Shown here: piece after piece, positions 1-5,338 of the stretch
How the letters are laid out: each line of letters begins with the position of its first letter
How positions within the stretch are numbered: position 1 is the first letter of the stretch
Source: Thermoflexales bacterium
GTDB lineage: Bacteria; Chloroflexota; Anaerolineae; B4-G1
Direction of reading: 5' to 3'
DNA: 5,825 nucleotides
Assembly: GCA_007118795.1 (NCBI GenBank)
Contig: SKQX01000030.1
Location: forward strand, 1 to 5,825
Translations under genes and position numbers: made by a program
Notes under the pieces: model-generated
The model's input: only the letters and a program-made list of their open reading frames with translations
What the model was told of the DNA's origin: nothing
Databases searched by the model: none

Positions 1-13
1 CCCGGAGCCAATG

Positions 14-50
14 ACCCCTCTCCCTTTGGGGAGAGGCTGGGTGAGGGGGG
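14..50 (+). repeat. REP-like palindromic element, copy A
   Basis: The core CCTCTCC-CTTTGG-GGAGAGG can form a 7-bp hairpin and is followed by CTGGGTGAGGGG. The outer CCCCTC can alternatively pair with the distal GAGGGG, so the element has two competing folds. Such CCCCTCTCC...GAGGGG elements are dispersed extragenic repeats in many GC-rich bacterial genomes. First element of the left module. Confidence 0.75.
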
Positions 51-84
51 AAGCCAGCCAACCCGCCGGCATCGGTGGCCAACG

Positions 85-122
85 ACCCCTCTCTCCTTGG
101 GGGAGAGGCTGGGTGAGGGGGG
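85..122 (+). repeat. REP-like palindromic element, copy B
   Basis: Same orientation as copy A, but with CTCTCTCCTTGGGGGAGAG in the hairpin part and the same CTGGGTGAGGGG tail. Second element of the left module; it is separated from copy A by a 34-bp linker. Confidence 0.75.
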
Positions 123-239
123 ATGCGCGTCTCACGCCCAAGCCGTGGCTGCCTGCGAGTTCGCACGCCTGGCTACCAACGCCGCTTGCAATCCGCAACG
201 TGGCGGCAAGCCACCCAGCTCACCGCCCCGGAGCCAATG

Positions 240-276
240 ACCCCTCTCCCTTGGGGGAGAGGCTGGGTGAGGGGGG
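240..276 (+). repeat. REP-like palindromic element, copy C
   Basis: Equivalent of copy A at an offset of 226 bp, with one base changed in the hairpin loop (CCCTTGGGGG instead of CCCTTTGGGG). First element of the right module. Confidence 0.75.
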
Positions 277-310
277 AAGCCAGCCAACCCGCTGGCATCG
301 GTGGCCAACG

Positions 311-351
311 ACCCCTCTCCTCCTTGGGGGAGAGGCTGGGTGAGGGGGGGG
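311..351 (+). repeat. REP-like palindromic element, copy D
   Basis: Equivalent of copy B, with two or three extra bases: CTCTCCTCCTTGG in the left arm and a longer terminal G run. Second element of the right module. The length differences between B and D are of the slippage type expected for short pyrimidine/purine tracts. Confidence 0.75.
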
Positions 352-358
352 ATGCGCG

Positions 359-499
359 GATCGTACCGTGACCATCGCCTTAGGAAGATCCGCGGGCTGG
401 AGCACCGACGCCGACCGCTGTGTCGGGGATTCGAGCCAACCCGCCGGCACCGGGACTAACAACAGAAGGCCGGACGGAAATTCCGAAGCCAGTGGAACC
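359..499. other. Gene-free stretch with linker remnant and small inverted repeats
   Basis: No supported gene. It holds the isolated copy of the REP-module linker (434-453), a 5-bp hairpin CCGAC/GTCGG (411-415 with 422-426) and an 11-bp palindrome CGGAA-A-TTCCG (475-485). None is followed by a T run on either strand, so I do not call a terminator for the minus-strand operon that ends at 500. Confidence 0.5.
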
Positions 500-1060
500 T
501 CAATGCCCCAGGACCCGTACACTCTCCTCACGGTCCTGATGCACCAGGCGATGAGCGCCGAAACGAGCTAGGACGCGACGGGCCCGATTCCTCAGGGCTC
601 GCATCCGGTCGTCCTTCGCCTTCCAGGTGCCGTCTACCTGCCTCAGAACAAGTTGACTATCCCCGCGAATCTCCACGGAGAAGTCCTGGGGCCGGCGCTC
701 CGCCTGTTCTATGCGCTCCTTGAGATCCTCCAGGGCAGCAATCAGCGCCTCATACTCCGCCTCGTTGTTCGTCATATCACGACCGAAGTCGAGTCGGACG
801 ATCCTCTGCTTCGCATCGTGGCGACGCACCAGGGCGTAGCTGCCGTACCCCGGGCCGGGGTTCCCGCGGCTGCCTCCGTCGAAGATGATGATATAGTCCG
901 ACTGGCCGTCCAGCTCCTGTGCCTCGAAGGCGACGAACATCTCCTTCTGGCCCGGAGTGAAGGAGGACCACTCACTTGCTAGCCTCTCGAACAGCTCCTC
1001 CCGCTCCTCGTCGGAGAGGGCATCCACAGCTAAGACTATGCGCTCGACGGTCTCGGTCAT
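500..1060 (-). CDS. RNase HI-like protein (reverse transcriptase-like family) with N-terminal extension
   Basis: A 186-aa protein with an RNase H fold from about residue 54. Visible motifs are IIIFDGGSRGNPGPG (first catalytic Asp, D61), TNNEAEYEAL (catalytic Glu, E102) and IRGDSQLVLRQVDG (D134). RNase HI enzymes cleave the RNA strand of RNA/DNA hybrids in the cytoplasm using two metal ions held by a D-E-D-D set. The fourth Asp, normally in a C-terminal RExN..AD motif, is absent: the protein ends REESVRVLGH. I believe this ending is typical of a subfamily rather than a truncation, but that is from memory. The first ~50 residues are an acidic, helical extension (SDEEREELFERLASEW) outside the RNase H domain. 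The start is set by GGAGGG shortly upstream and by the ATGA overlap with the metallohydrolase gene, which suggests translational coupling. Whether it still cleaves hybrids is uncertain. Confidence 0.88.
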   Translation of the reverse strand: MTETVERIVLAVDALSDEEREELFERLASEWSSFTPGQKEMFVAFEAQELDGQSDYIIIFDGGSRGNPGPGYGSYALVRRHDAKQRIVRLDFGRDMTNNEAEYEALIAALEDLKERIEQAERRPQDFSVEIRGDSQLVLRQVDGTWKAKDDRMRALRNRARRVLARFGAHRLVHQDREESVRVLGH

Positions 1061-1887
1061 CCGGAGACCCTCCGCTCATAGAGTGCGAGCAGGTTAGCGA
1101 CGTGGATCTGCTGTACCTGTCCGTGGATAGGCAGGCGCGACAGCCCGGTGGATTCTATGGGGTCGTCGCGCAGAGCGCTCTTGCCCTGCCCCCTTTCGAT
1201 GGCGGCTGCTACCTTCTCCTCGATACGGTCGAGGTAGTCGAGGCTGGCGCGGATGACCCCGTCGACCTCGCCCACCAAGACGACCTCTCCATGGCCTTGC
1301 ACCAGGTTCTTGATCTCCAGGTCCCGGATCTTGATGAGTGACCGTCGGAACGCCTGGATGTCCCCGTCCACAATGGATGGGACCGGCATCATCGTGTCCG
1401 AGGCGAACAGAACCTGCTCTTCCTCAACGTAGACCATCACCAAGTCCTTTGTGTGCCCGGGTGCCCAGATCAAGCGGACGAGCTGGCCCGCGAGCTGCAG
1501 CGCCATCTCCTCTCCCTCGAAAGTCACATCTGGAAGCCGAAGCGCGACCTCTTCCAGCATTGGTTCGTGGGCCTTCGCCCCTTCGAGGGCTGGCTGACCC
1601 CGCTCTTGAAGAAGCTTGCCGCAAAGCTGGTGGCAGACGAGGTCGGCCTCGGTAAAGAGGTACGCACCATAGGCGTGATCAGCGTGATAATGGGTCAATA
1701 TCACGTACTTCACCCCGGGCGGTGAGACTCTGGGGATGAAGGACAGCATCTCTCTTGACTCGACAGGGAAGGGCAAGCTGTCGACCAGGATCGCGCCCGC
1801 TGGCGTGACGATCGCACCGGCGGTCACCTGAGCATATAGGTCACTGGTGAAGATGTGGATGTTGTCGGAGACCCGTTCACGGAGCAT
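1057..1887 (-). CDS. MBL-fold metallohydrolase
   Basis: A 276-aa protein of the metallo-beta-lactamase superfamily: cytoplasmic zinc- or iron-dependent hydrolases, typically acting on thioesters, lactams, phosphodiesters or lactones. The metal ligands are all present: THYHADH (H66, H68, D70, H71), APGHT (H145), FASDTM (D164) and VQGHGE (H199). No signal peptide is seen. The C-terminal ~70 residues are helical. I chose ATG at 1887 rather than the longer frame to 1947. GAGGT lies 5 nt upstream of 1887, the fold begins straight after it (MLRERVSDNIHIF), and the 1947 start would fall inside the promoter. It is first in a two-gene unit; its stop overlaps the RNase HI-like start (ATGA). The substrate cannot be read from sequence; a glyoxalase II-like or nuclease role would both be guesses. 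Confidence 0.92.
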   Translation of the reverse strand: MLRERVSDNIHIFTSDLYAQVTAGAIVTPAGAILVDSLPFPVESREMLSFIPRVSPPGVKYVILTHYHADHAYGAYLFTEADLVCHQLCGKLLQERGQPALEGAKAHEPMLEEVALRLPDVTFEGEEMALQLAGQLVRLIWAPGHTKDLVMVYVEEEQVLFASDTMMPVPSIVDGDIQAFRRSLIKIRDLEIKNLVQGHGEVVLVGEVDGVIRASLDYLDRIEEKVAAAIERGQGKSALRDDPIESTGLSRLPIHGQVQQIHVANLLALYERRVSG

Positions 1888-1892
1888 GGCAT

Positions 1893-1897
1893 ACCTC
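1893..1897 (-). promoter_or_regulatory. Ribosome binding site fixing the metallohydrolase start
   Basis: Read on the minus strand: GAGGT, then ATGCC, then ATG at 1887. The next upstream in-frame ATG (1947) has no such site and overlaps the promoter -10/spacer region. Confidence 0.7.
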
Positions 1898-1937
1898 GCA
1901 TTAGATGTTTGGAACGACGATGAAGGCCGATTGGCCG

Positions 1938-1966
1938 AGGATAGCACAGAGGCTGGCCCAGGTCAA
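1938..1966 (-). promoter_or_regulatory. Sigma70-type promoter for the MBL/RNase HI-like operon
   Basis: On the minus strand, TTGACC (1966-1961) and TATCCT (1943-1938) are separated by exactly 17 bp, with an extended -10 TGC just before the hexamer. Predicted transcription start is near 1931, giving a leader of about 45 nt. Position, spacing and orientation all fit the downstream pair of genes. Confidence 0.65.
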
Positions 1967-2313
1967 GCCGGGCCGCGCGCCGGCAAAGGGGAAGATCCGG
2001 GGGACAGGAAAAAAAGTGAAACCCCGCCATGCCGTGCGCCGTTTGTGTGTTGAGCCGCTGCTCGTAAGTGGGTGCCTGCTCCCCGGTCTCCCGGGGAGAC
2101 TACAGCTCCCTATCTGATAGGTGTTGGCTCAAAACGCAGCCGGCTGTCACGAACACAGCAGGGTTATCGAACACTAATATACCACGCCTTCAGAAAAGCG
2201 CAAGTGCAAAGTGGCCGTGTTCACAGGAGCGCAGAGATCAACGCCCCGGACACGAGCCTATTACAACCCGCTACGCTCGTGTTGGAATCTCGCCTGCCCA
2301 GAGGAACGAGATC
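1967..2313. other. Intergenic region between divergent genes, with two palindromes
   Basis: No supported gene: the open frame that runs back from the antiporter to 2068 is compositionally unlike the antiporter and lacks a family match. The region contains a 20-nt inverted repeat with 8-bp arms, CTCCCCGG/CCGGGGAG (2079-2086 with 2091-2098). Overlapping it is a second symmetric reading, GTCTCCC-G-GGGAGAC (2086-2100). A separate 13-nt palindrome CCTATC-T-GATAGG lies at 2109-2121. GGGAG (2094-2098) could alternatively pair with CTCCC (2106-2110). No T run follows, so these could be operators or leader structure for the antiporter rather than a terminator. A TAATAT at 2175-2180 resembles a -10 box but has no convincing -35. 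Confidence 0.5.
2300..2305 (+). promoter_or_regulatory. Ribosome binding site fixing the antiporter GTG start
   Basis: AGAGGA followed by an 8-nt spacer and GTG at 2314. This start places the first transmembrane helix at residue 2, as usual for the family; the far upstream ATG at 2068 would add over 80 residues of unrelated sequence. Confidence 0.6.
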
Positions 2314-3543
2314 GTGATACTGAGTATCCTGTTGATCGTCATACTGGGGATGCTGGCTAGCAGGCTGGTCGAGAAGCTGGGCCTCCCCAGACTCTTGGAG
2401 ATGATTGGAGTCGGTATAGCGGTGCGACCCTATGGGCTGGACCTACTGGATTCGCCCATTCTACAGAATGCGACGGATATCCGTCTGATCGCACTGTTCA
2501 TCATCTTTCTGCGAGCTGGATTCGGGCTGGAGAAAGACCTGCTGAGGAACGTCGGGCCCGTCGCTCCTAGAATGAGTGCCATTCCCTGCTTGCTGGAGGG
2601 GCTTACCATTACAGCGATCTCGTGCTGCCTGTTGGCCCTTCCATTGGCGGAAGCGGGGATGCTTGGCTTCATCTTGGCGGCAGTCTCGTCAGCTGTGATC
2701 GTCCCAGCCGTGCTGCAGCTGGAAAAACAAGGTTGGAGCATGCGGCGGGGTGTTCCGGTCATGGCCCGGGCTGGAGCCTCGGTCGACGACGTTTTCGCCA
2801 TCACGTTGTTCACCATCTTCTTGGGGATGGGCACACAGCAAGAGCAATACTGACTCGGGCCCTTGGCCCAGATCCCATTTCAGATCGTCGGCGGCATCGC
2901 CTTGGGAGTGTTACTTGGGTGGCTGTTGGGCCTGCTCTTCCGCCACTTCTCTGTATCACATCTGGAGCGAGTCGGACTCGCAGTCGCCGGCGCGTTTGCC
3001 GTGCTGCTCATCGGCGAACAGATCCAGGTTGCCGGTCGCCTGGGTGTGATGACCGTGGGATTCTTGCTTCTGGAGAAGGGCGGCCAGTACGCTGTGCGCC
3101 TGGAGAGAGCTCTTGGCCAGTTCTGGTTCTTTGCCCAGATCTTCCTCTTTGTCCTGATGGGAGCGGAGGTCAGCCTGGTGGTGGCATGGGAGGCCGGGCT
3201 GTTGGGGCTCGTGATCGTCGCCGCTGGATTGCTGGCCCGCACTACCGGAGTGATGCTGGCAACGCACGGTTCCGAGCTTTCCGGCAAGGAACGGCTCTTC
3301 GCGGCCGTCGCCTGCGTGCCCAAGGCGACTGTTCAGGCCGCCATCGGCGGCATTCCGCTGGCAATGGGGATCGCCTCCGGGGAGACCATTCTTGCAATCG
3401 CTCTTCTCGCTGTTGTCCTGACGGCGTCGCTCGGTGCCATCGGCATCAGGCTGGCCACGCCACGTCTGCTGGAGCAGGAGGTGCCCGAACCAATCCCCAT
3501 CGGCAGGGGCGTCAGCTCCAGCGGCGCCTTCGGCGGCACATGA
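2314..3543 (+). pseudogene. Cation:proton antiporter (Na_H_Exchanger family) interrupted by one in-frame TGA
   Basis: A polytopic inner-membrane protein of the CPA superfamily, exchanging Na+ or K+ for H+. Start GTG at 2314 has AGAGGA 8 nt upstream, and the first TM helix begins at once (ILSILLIVILGMLASRL). The first 179 residues give GLPRLLEMIG, LRAGFGLE, a half-channel AAVSSAVIVP and the ion-binding SVDDVFAITLF (D158, D159). TGA at 2851-2853 then stops the frame. Translation in the same frame continues after it with LGPLAQIPFQIVGG, several TM helices and the late motif VPKATVQAAIGGIPLAMG, ending at 3543. The total (~409 codons) equals one ordinary full-length antiporter, with neither half missing anything. 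The stop lies in a loop just before a TM helix, where a TGG-to-TGA change would be a one-base event. It may be a recent pseudogene, a readthrough case or a sequence error. The downstream half has a TTG at 2863 but no convincing Shine-Dalgarno site. Confidence 0.85.
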
Positions 3544-3946
3544 CCGCGGACGCGCGGGCTCACAGCCACCGAACGACGTAAGAGGAACCGAGCGTGCGCC
3601 TGCTCTTAGACGCTTCGTAGGCTATCGATGAGCCTCGCTCGAGGTGTATGATGAGCAATTTCGTGAGCTAGCCGGTGGAGAGCCTCCTCCTGAGGCAAGA
3701 GGCATGACGCGCGCACCCGGCCCGGGCGGCGTGCCGCTGGCTATCGGGTCCCATGCTCTGGAGTTCGAGATCTTCTCCAGGGTTCCTGGTCCGGGAACAC
3801 ATCATCTTCTCGGTGGAGGAACGCTTTGCACTCCGCCTTGGGGTCCCACGCCTATCTCGGGAGCACACAGGCCGGACCAGATCGTCTAGAGTCAATGGGG
3901 AGGGTGAAGTCCCCTGCCCGAATCCCCGCGATCGGTTCAGCGCCGT
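3544..3946. other. Intergenic region with no supported gene
   Basis: About 400 bp between the antiporter stop and the riboswitch promoter. Short open frames exist on both strands, but they overlap one another, lack ribosome binding sites and show no recognisable domain. Several small inverted repeats are present: CTGGAG/CTCCAG (within 3758-3781), GTTCC/GGAAC (within 3781-3798) and GGTGGAG/CTCCGCC (within 3811-3838, one G-T pair). None has a T run, so no terminator for the antiporter is called. It may be a decayed former coding region, but I cannot name one. Confidence 0.45.
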
Positions 3947-3974
3947 TTGACAGAGACGCCCATCATGCTATACT
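3947..3974 (+). promoter_or_regulatory. Strong sigma70-type promoter upstream of the fluoride riboswitch
   Basis: Perfect -35 TTGACA (3947-3952), a 16-bp spacer, and -10 TATACT (3969-3974) preceded by an extended -10 TGC. Predicted start is near 3981, about 15 nt before the first stem of the aptamer, as expected for a leader RNA. This is the best promoter in the window and explains why a gatekeeping terminator is needed downstream. Confidence 0.82.
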
Positions 3975-3994
3975 TAGCTCCATATCAACCGACT

Positions 3995-4066
3995 GTGGCG
4001 ATGAGGCTCGCCAGCGGGTGCTGCCCGCCAATTGTCTTCATGACTGAATGACTGATGGCCTCTACC
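3995..4066 (+). promoter_or_regulatory. Fluoride riboswitch aptamer (crcB RNA motif)
   Basis: The leader folds as the fluoride-sensing RNA class. P1 is TGGCG/CGCCA (3996-4000 with 4009-4013) closing the loop ATGAGGCT. The joining segment AATTG is at 4030-4034. A lower helix pairs GTC-TTCA with TGAA-T-GAC (4034-4040 with 4045-4052), followed by the diagnostic CTGATGGCCTCTAC (4052-4065). The pseudoknot pairs loop GAGGC (4003-4007) with GCCTC (4058-4062). The P1 loop and the CUGAUGGCCUCUAC strand are almost identical to the crystallised Thermotoga petrophila aptamer, including the A and U (4055, 4063) that form its long-range linchpin pair. One difference is an extra 5-bp hairpin, GCGGG-TGCTG-CCCGC (4014-4028), between P1 and the joining segment. 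It lies between a strong promoter and a terminator, so fluoride binding should permit transcription of the downstream operon. Confidence 0.92.
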
Positions 4067-4092
4067 TGTACAAGGTAGAGGCATCTTTTTTT
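4058..4092 (+). terminator. Intrinsic terminator forming the riboswitch expression platform
   Basis: A perfect 10-bp stem GCCTCTACCT/AGGTAGAGGC (4058-4067 with 4073-4082), loop GTACA, then ATC and seven Ts (4086-4092). The left arm begins with GCCTC, the same bases that close the aptamer pseudoknot. When fluoride stabilises the pseudoknot, the lower half of the terminator stem cannot form and transcription continues; without fluoride it terminates. This is a textbook ON-switch layout. Confidence 0.93.
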
Positions 4093-4101
4093 GGGGAGGT
4101 G
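4093..4101 (+). promoter_or_regulatory. Ribosome binding site fixing the first operon start
   Basis: GGGGAGGTG directly follows the terminator T run and sits 7 nt before ATG at 4109. It rules out the in-frame TTG at 4091, which overlaps the terminator tail. Confidence 0.8.
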
Positions 4102-4108
4102 TGCACAG

Positions 4109-4786
4109 ATGACGAAGAAGGATCACCTGTATTCTGAGTTGCTCGACGCTTGTGGGAAGTCTGGCTGTCCAGTGTGCCACCTGTCCCTTGCCTTCACACG
4201 TGACTACCTGGAACGCACTATGTACGAAGGGGTGAACGACCCTGGCGTGCGGGCCGCCCTGCGCGAGGCGCGCGGTTACTGTAATCCCCATGCCTGGCTG
4301 TTGACTGAAGGTCACGGTGTTGTGCTGGGCACAGCCATCATCCAACGTGACATACTGGAGACGGTGGTTGGAATCACAGATATCGCACCGCGTGGACGGC
4401 CCGTCCGCCGACATGCTGCGGAGATCCTGGAGCGGCTGCAGCCTGCGGGCAGGTGCCCGGCATGCGTGCACCAACGGCAGTTCGAAGACCGCGCGATTCA
4501 CACGCTCCTCAAGTACCTGGGCGATGAGCAACTGGCTACGACACTTGAGGAGACCTCCGGGTTATGCCTGGCCCATTTCTCGCGGGCTCTGGAATTGGTT
4601 GAGGATTCTGATCAACTCAAGGGACTTCAGCGATTCCAGCAAGAAGCGTTGCAGGGGCTGTGCGAGGAGCTGACAGAGCTGATCCGCAAGCACGACTATC
4701 GGTACGCAGATGAAGGGTTCCACGAGGAAGGTGATAGCTGGCTACGAGCAACGGGGATCGTGTCCGGCGAACGGGGGATCAGGTAA
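4109..4786 (+). CDS. DUF6062-type Cys/His-rich protein, first gene of the fluoride operon
   Basis: A 225-aa soluble protein with two similar putative metal-binding modules. Module 1 has CPVC (C20, C23) and CNPH (C58, H61); module 2 has CPAC (C116, C119) and CLAH (C153, H156). The gap from the second Cys to the next ligand is about 34 residues in both, so the protein looks like an internal duplication, each unit fit to hold one Zn2+. Long helices follow each pair. The C-terminal segment IRKHDYRYADEG..EEGDSWLRA looks like a family signature. I assign the DUF6062 family from memory of its CPxC, Cx2H layout; no molecular function is known to me. It stands directly behind the fluoride riboswitch, so its product should be made when cytoplasmic fluoride rises. 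It stops with TAA 3 bp before the next gene. A role in metal handling or protection of a metalloenzyme is speculation. Confidence 0.85.
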   Translation: MTKKDHLYSELLDACGKSGCPVCHLSLAFTRDYLERTMYEGVNDPGVRAALREARGYCNPHAWLLTEGHGVVLGTAIIQRDILETVVGITDIAPRGRPVRRHAAEILERLQPAGRCPACVHQRQFEDRAIHTLLKYLGDEQLATTLEETSGLCLAHFSRALELVEDSDQLKGLQRFQQEALQGLCEELTELIRKHDYRYADEGFHEEGDSWLRATGIVSGERGIR

Positions 4787-4789
4787 GTC

Positions 4790-5272
4790 GTGGCCGTCCA
4801 TTACTGCGCGGGATGTTGGTCGGAGATCTCGGAGGGGCGCGATAGCTGCCCGGCCTGTGGTCGATCGCTGGTCGCCGATGAGGCTTTTGTGGAGAAGCTC
4901 TTCACTGCTTTGCACCACCCGGAACCGACGCGCGCCCAGCTGGCGATCCACATTCTGAGCGAGATGATGGCAGAGCCCCGCGCCACTCTGTCGCTGATCG
5001 ATCTCCTTGACACGGCGGGTGACGCCGCCGTGCTCCGAGATACTGTCGTGGCTCTGGGGCGTTTCACTGATCCGCGTGCCGTACCTGCCATTGCCTCGTT
5101 GCGGCTGCACCGCGCGACGCCACTGATGGTCCGCACCGCCGCCGTCGATGCGCTGGGTCAGATCGGTGGTTCAGGTGCGCGGGCGGTCCTCGAAAGCGCC
5201 CTCGTCGATCCTAACGCTGCGGTCAGAGAAGGCGCCCGCCGGGTGCTGTCACGCGAAAGGACTCGGGTCTGA
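4790..5272 (+). CDS. Zinc-ribbon/HEAT-repeat protein
   Basis: A 160-aa protein starting at GTG 4790, with AGGT 5 nt upstream inside the end of the preceding gene. Residues 6-23 form a zinc ribbon, CAGC...CPAC (C6, C9, C20, C23). Residues from about 30 to 157 are alpha-helical HEAT-like repeats with the usual pattern: TLSLIDLLD, LRDTVVALGRFTDPRAVPAIASL, VRTAAVDALGQIGGSGARAVLESAL and VREGARRVLSRE. HEAT arrays bind proteins or nucleic acids and have no catalytic residues, so this is probably an adaptor. The 3-bp spacing to the DUF6062-type gene makes co-transcription from the fluoride-controlled promoter nearly certain. It ends at TGA shortly before the MutS-like gene. No signal peptide or membrane segment is visible. 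Confidence 0.83.
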   Translation: MAVHYCAGCWSEISEGRDSCPACGRSLVADEAFVEKLFTALHHPEPTRAQLAIHILSEMMAEPRATLSLIDLLDTAGDAAVLRDTVVALGRFTDPRAVPAIASLRLHRATPLMVRTAAVDALGQIGGSGARAVLESALVDPNAAVREGARRVLSRERTRV

Positions 5273-5320
5273 CCGGGTTGAGGAGACGCGGGGGCATCGG
5301 CGGAGCTCTACCGGGTTGAG
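5272..5320 (+). repeat. 11-bp direct repeat ACCGGGTTGAG at the HEAT/MutS-like junction
   Basis: ACCGGGTTGAG occurs at 5272-5282, overlapping the last base of the HEAT gene stop, and again at 5310-5320, an offset of 38 bp. It flanks the place where the MutS-like gene appears to have lost its 5' part, so it could mark a recombination or duplication scar. It could also be chance. Confidence 0.55.
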
Positions 5321-5338
5321 CTCTCCAGGTCATCTGGT

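Larger units (their letters stand above)
1..358. repeat. Duplicated ~130-bp module carrying paired REP-like elements
   Basis: Two near-identical blocks occupy 1-129 and 227-358. Each starts CCCGGAGCCAATGA, carries a first REP-like element, a linker beginning AAGCCAGCCAACCC that runs to GGTGGCCAACGA, a second REP-like element, and ends GATGCGCG. They are separated by about 97 bp of unrelated sequence (130-226). The right copy is about 3 bp longer, mainly in its second element. The left copy may extend beyond the window. A further piece of the linker, 19 of 20 bases identical to 56-75, lies alone at 434-453. This looks like a BIME-style composite of palindromic repeats that duplicated as a unit. 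I see no coding evidence: frames through it give only repetitive Pro/Gly/Arg/Trp peptides. Confidence 0.8.

Noticed and set aside
1..358. CRISPR array from the regularly repeated elements
   Set aside because: The repeats are dispersed palindromes with shared linkers rather than unique spacers, uneven spacing and no cas genes nearby.
11..371. Overlapping open frames through the first 370 bases
   Set aside because: They only translate the REP-like repeats into repetitive Pro/Gly/Arg/Trp peptides, overlap each other in several frames and lack ribosome binding sites.
1888..1947. Upstream ATG at 1947 for the metallohydrolase
   Set aside because: It lies between the -35 and -10 of the predicted promoter and so would not be in the transcript.
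2001..2020. A7/T7 tract as a terminator tail
   Set aside because: No stable hairpin precedes it on either strand.
2079..2130. A second riboswitch (fluoride or yybP-ykoY type) ahead of the antiporter
   Set aside because: CTGATAGG and GGGGAG look superficially suggestive, but the conserved P1 loop and core segments of either class are missing.
2068..2313. N-terminal extension of the antiporter from ATG 2068
   Set aside because: The extra ~80 residues do not resemble a membrane protein, and GTG 2314 has a good ribosome binding site and starts right at the first helix.
2851..2853. TGA recoded as Trp, Gly or selenocysteine
   Set aside because: Several genes in the window end at TGA in the expected place, no selenocysteine-type hairpin is evident after the codon, and a transporter loop is not a known Sec site.
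3644..3950. Small genes in the 3.6-3.95 kb gap
   Set aside because: Competing frames on both strands, no Shine-Dalgarno sites, no recognisable domain and unusual composition.
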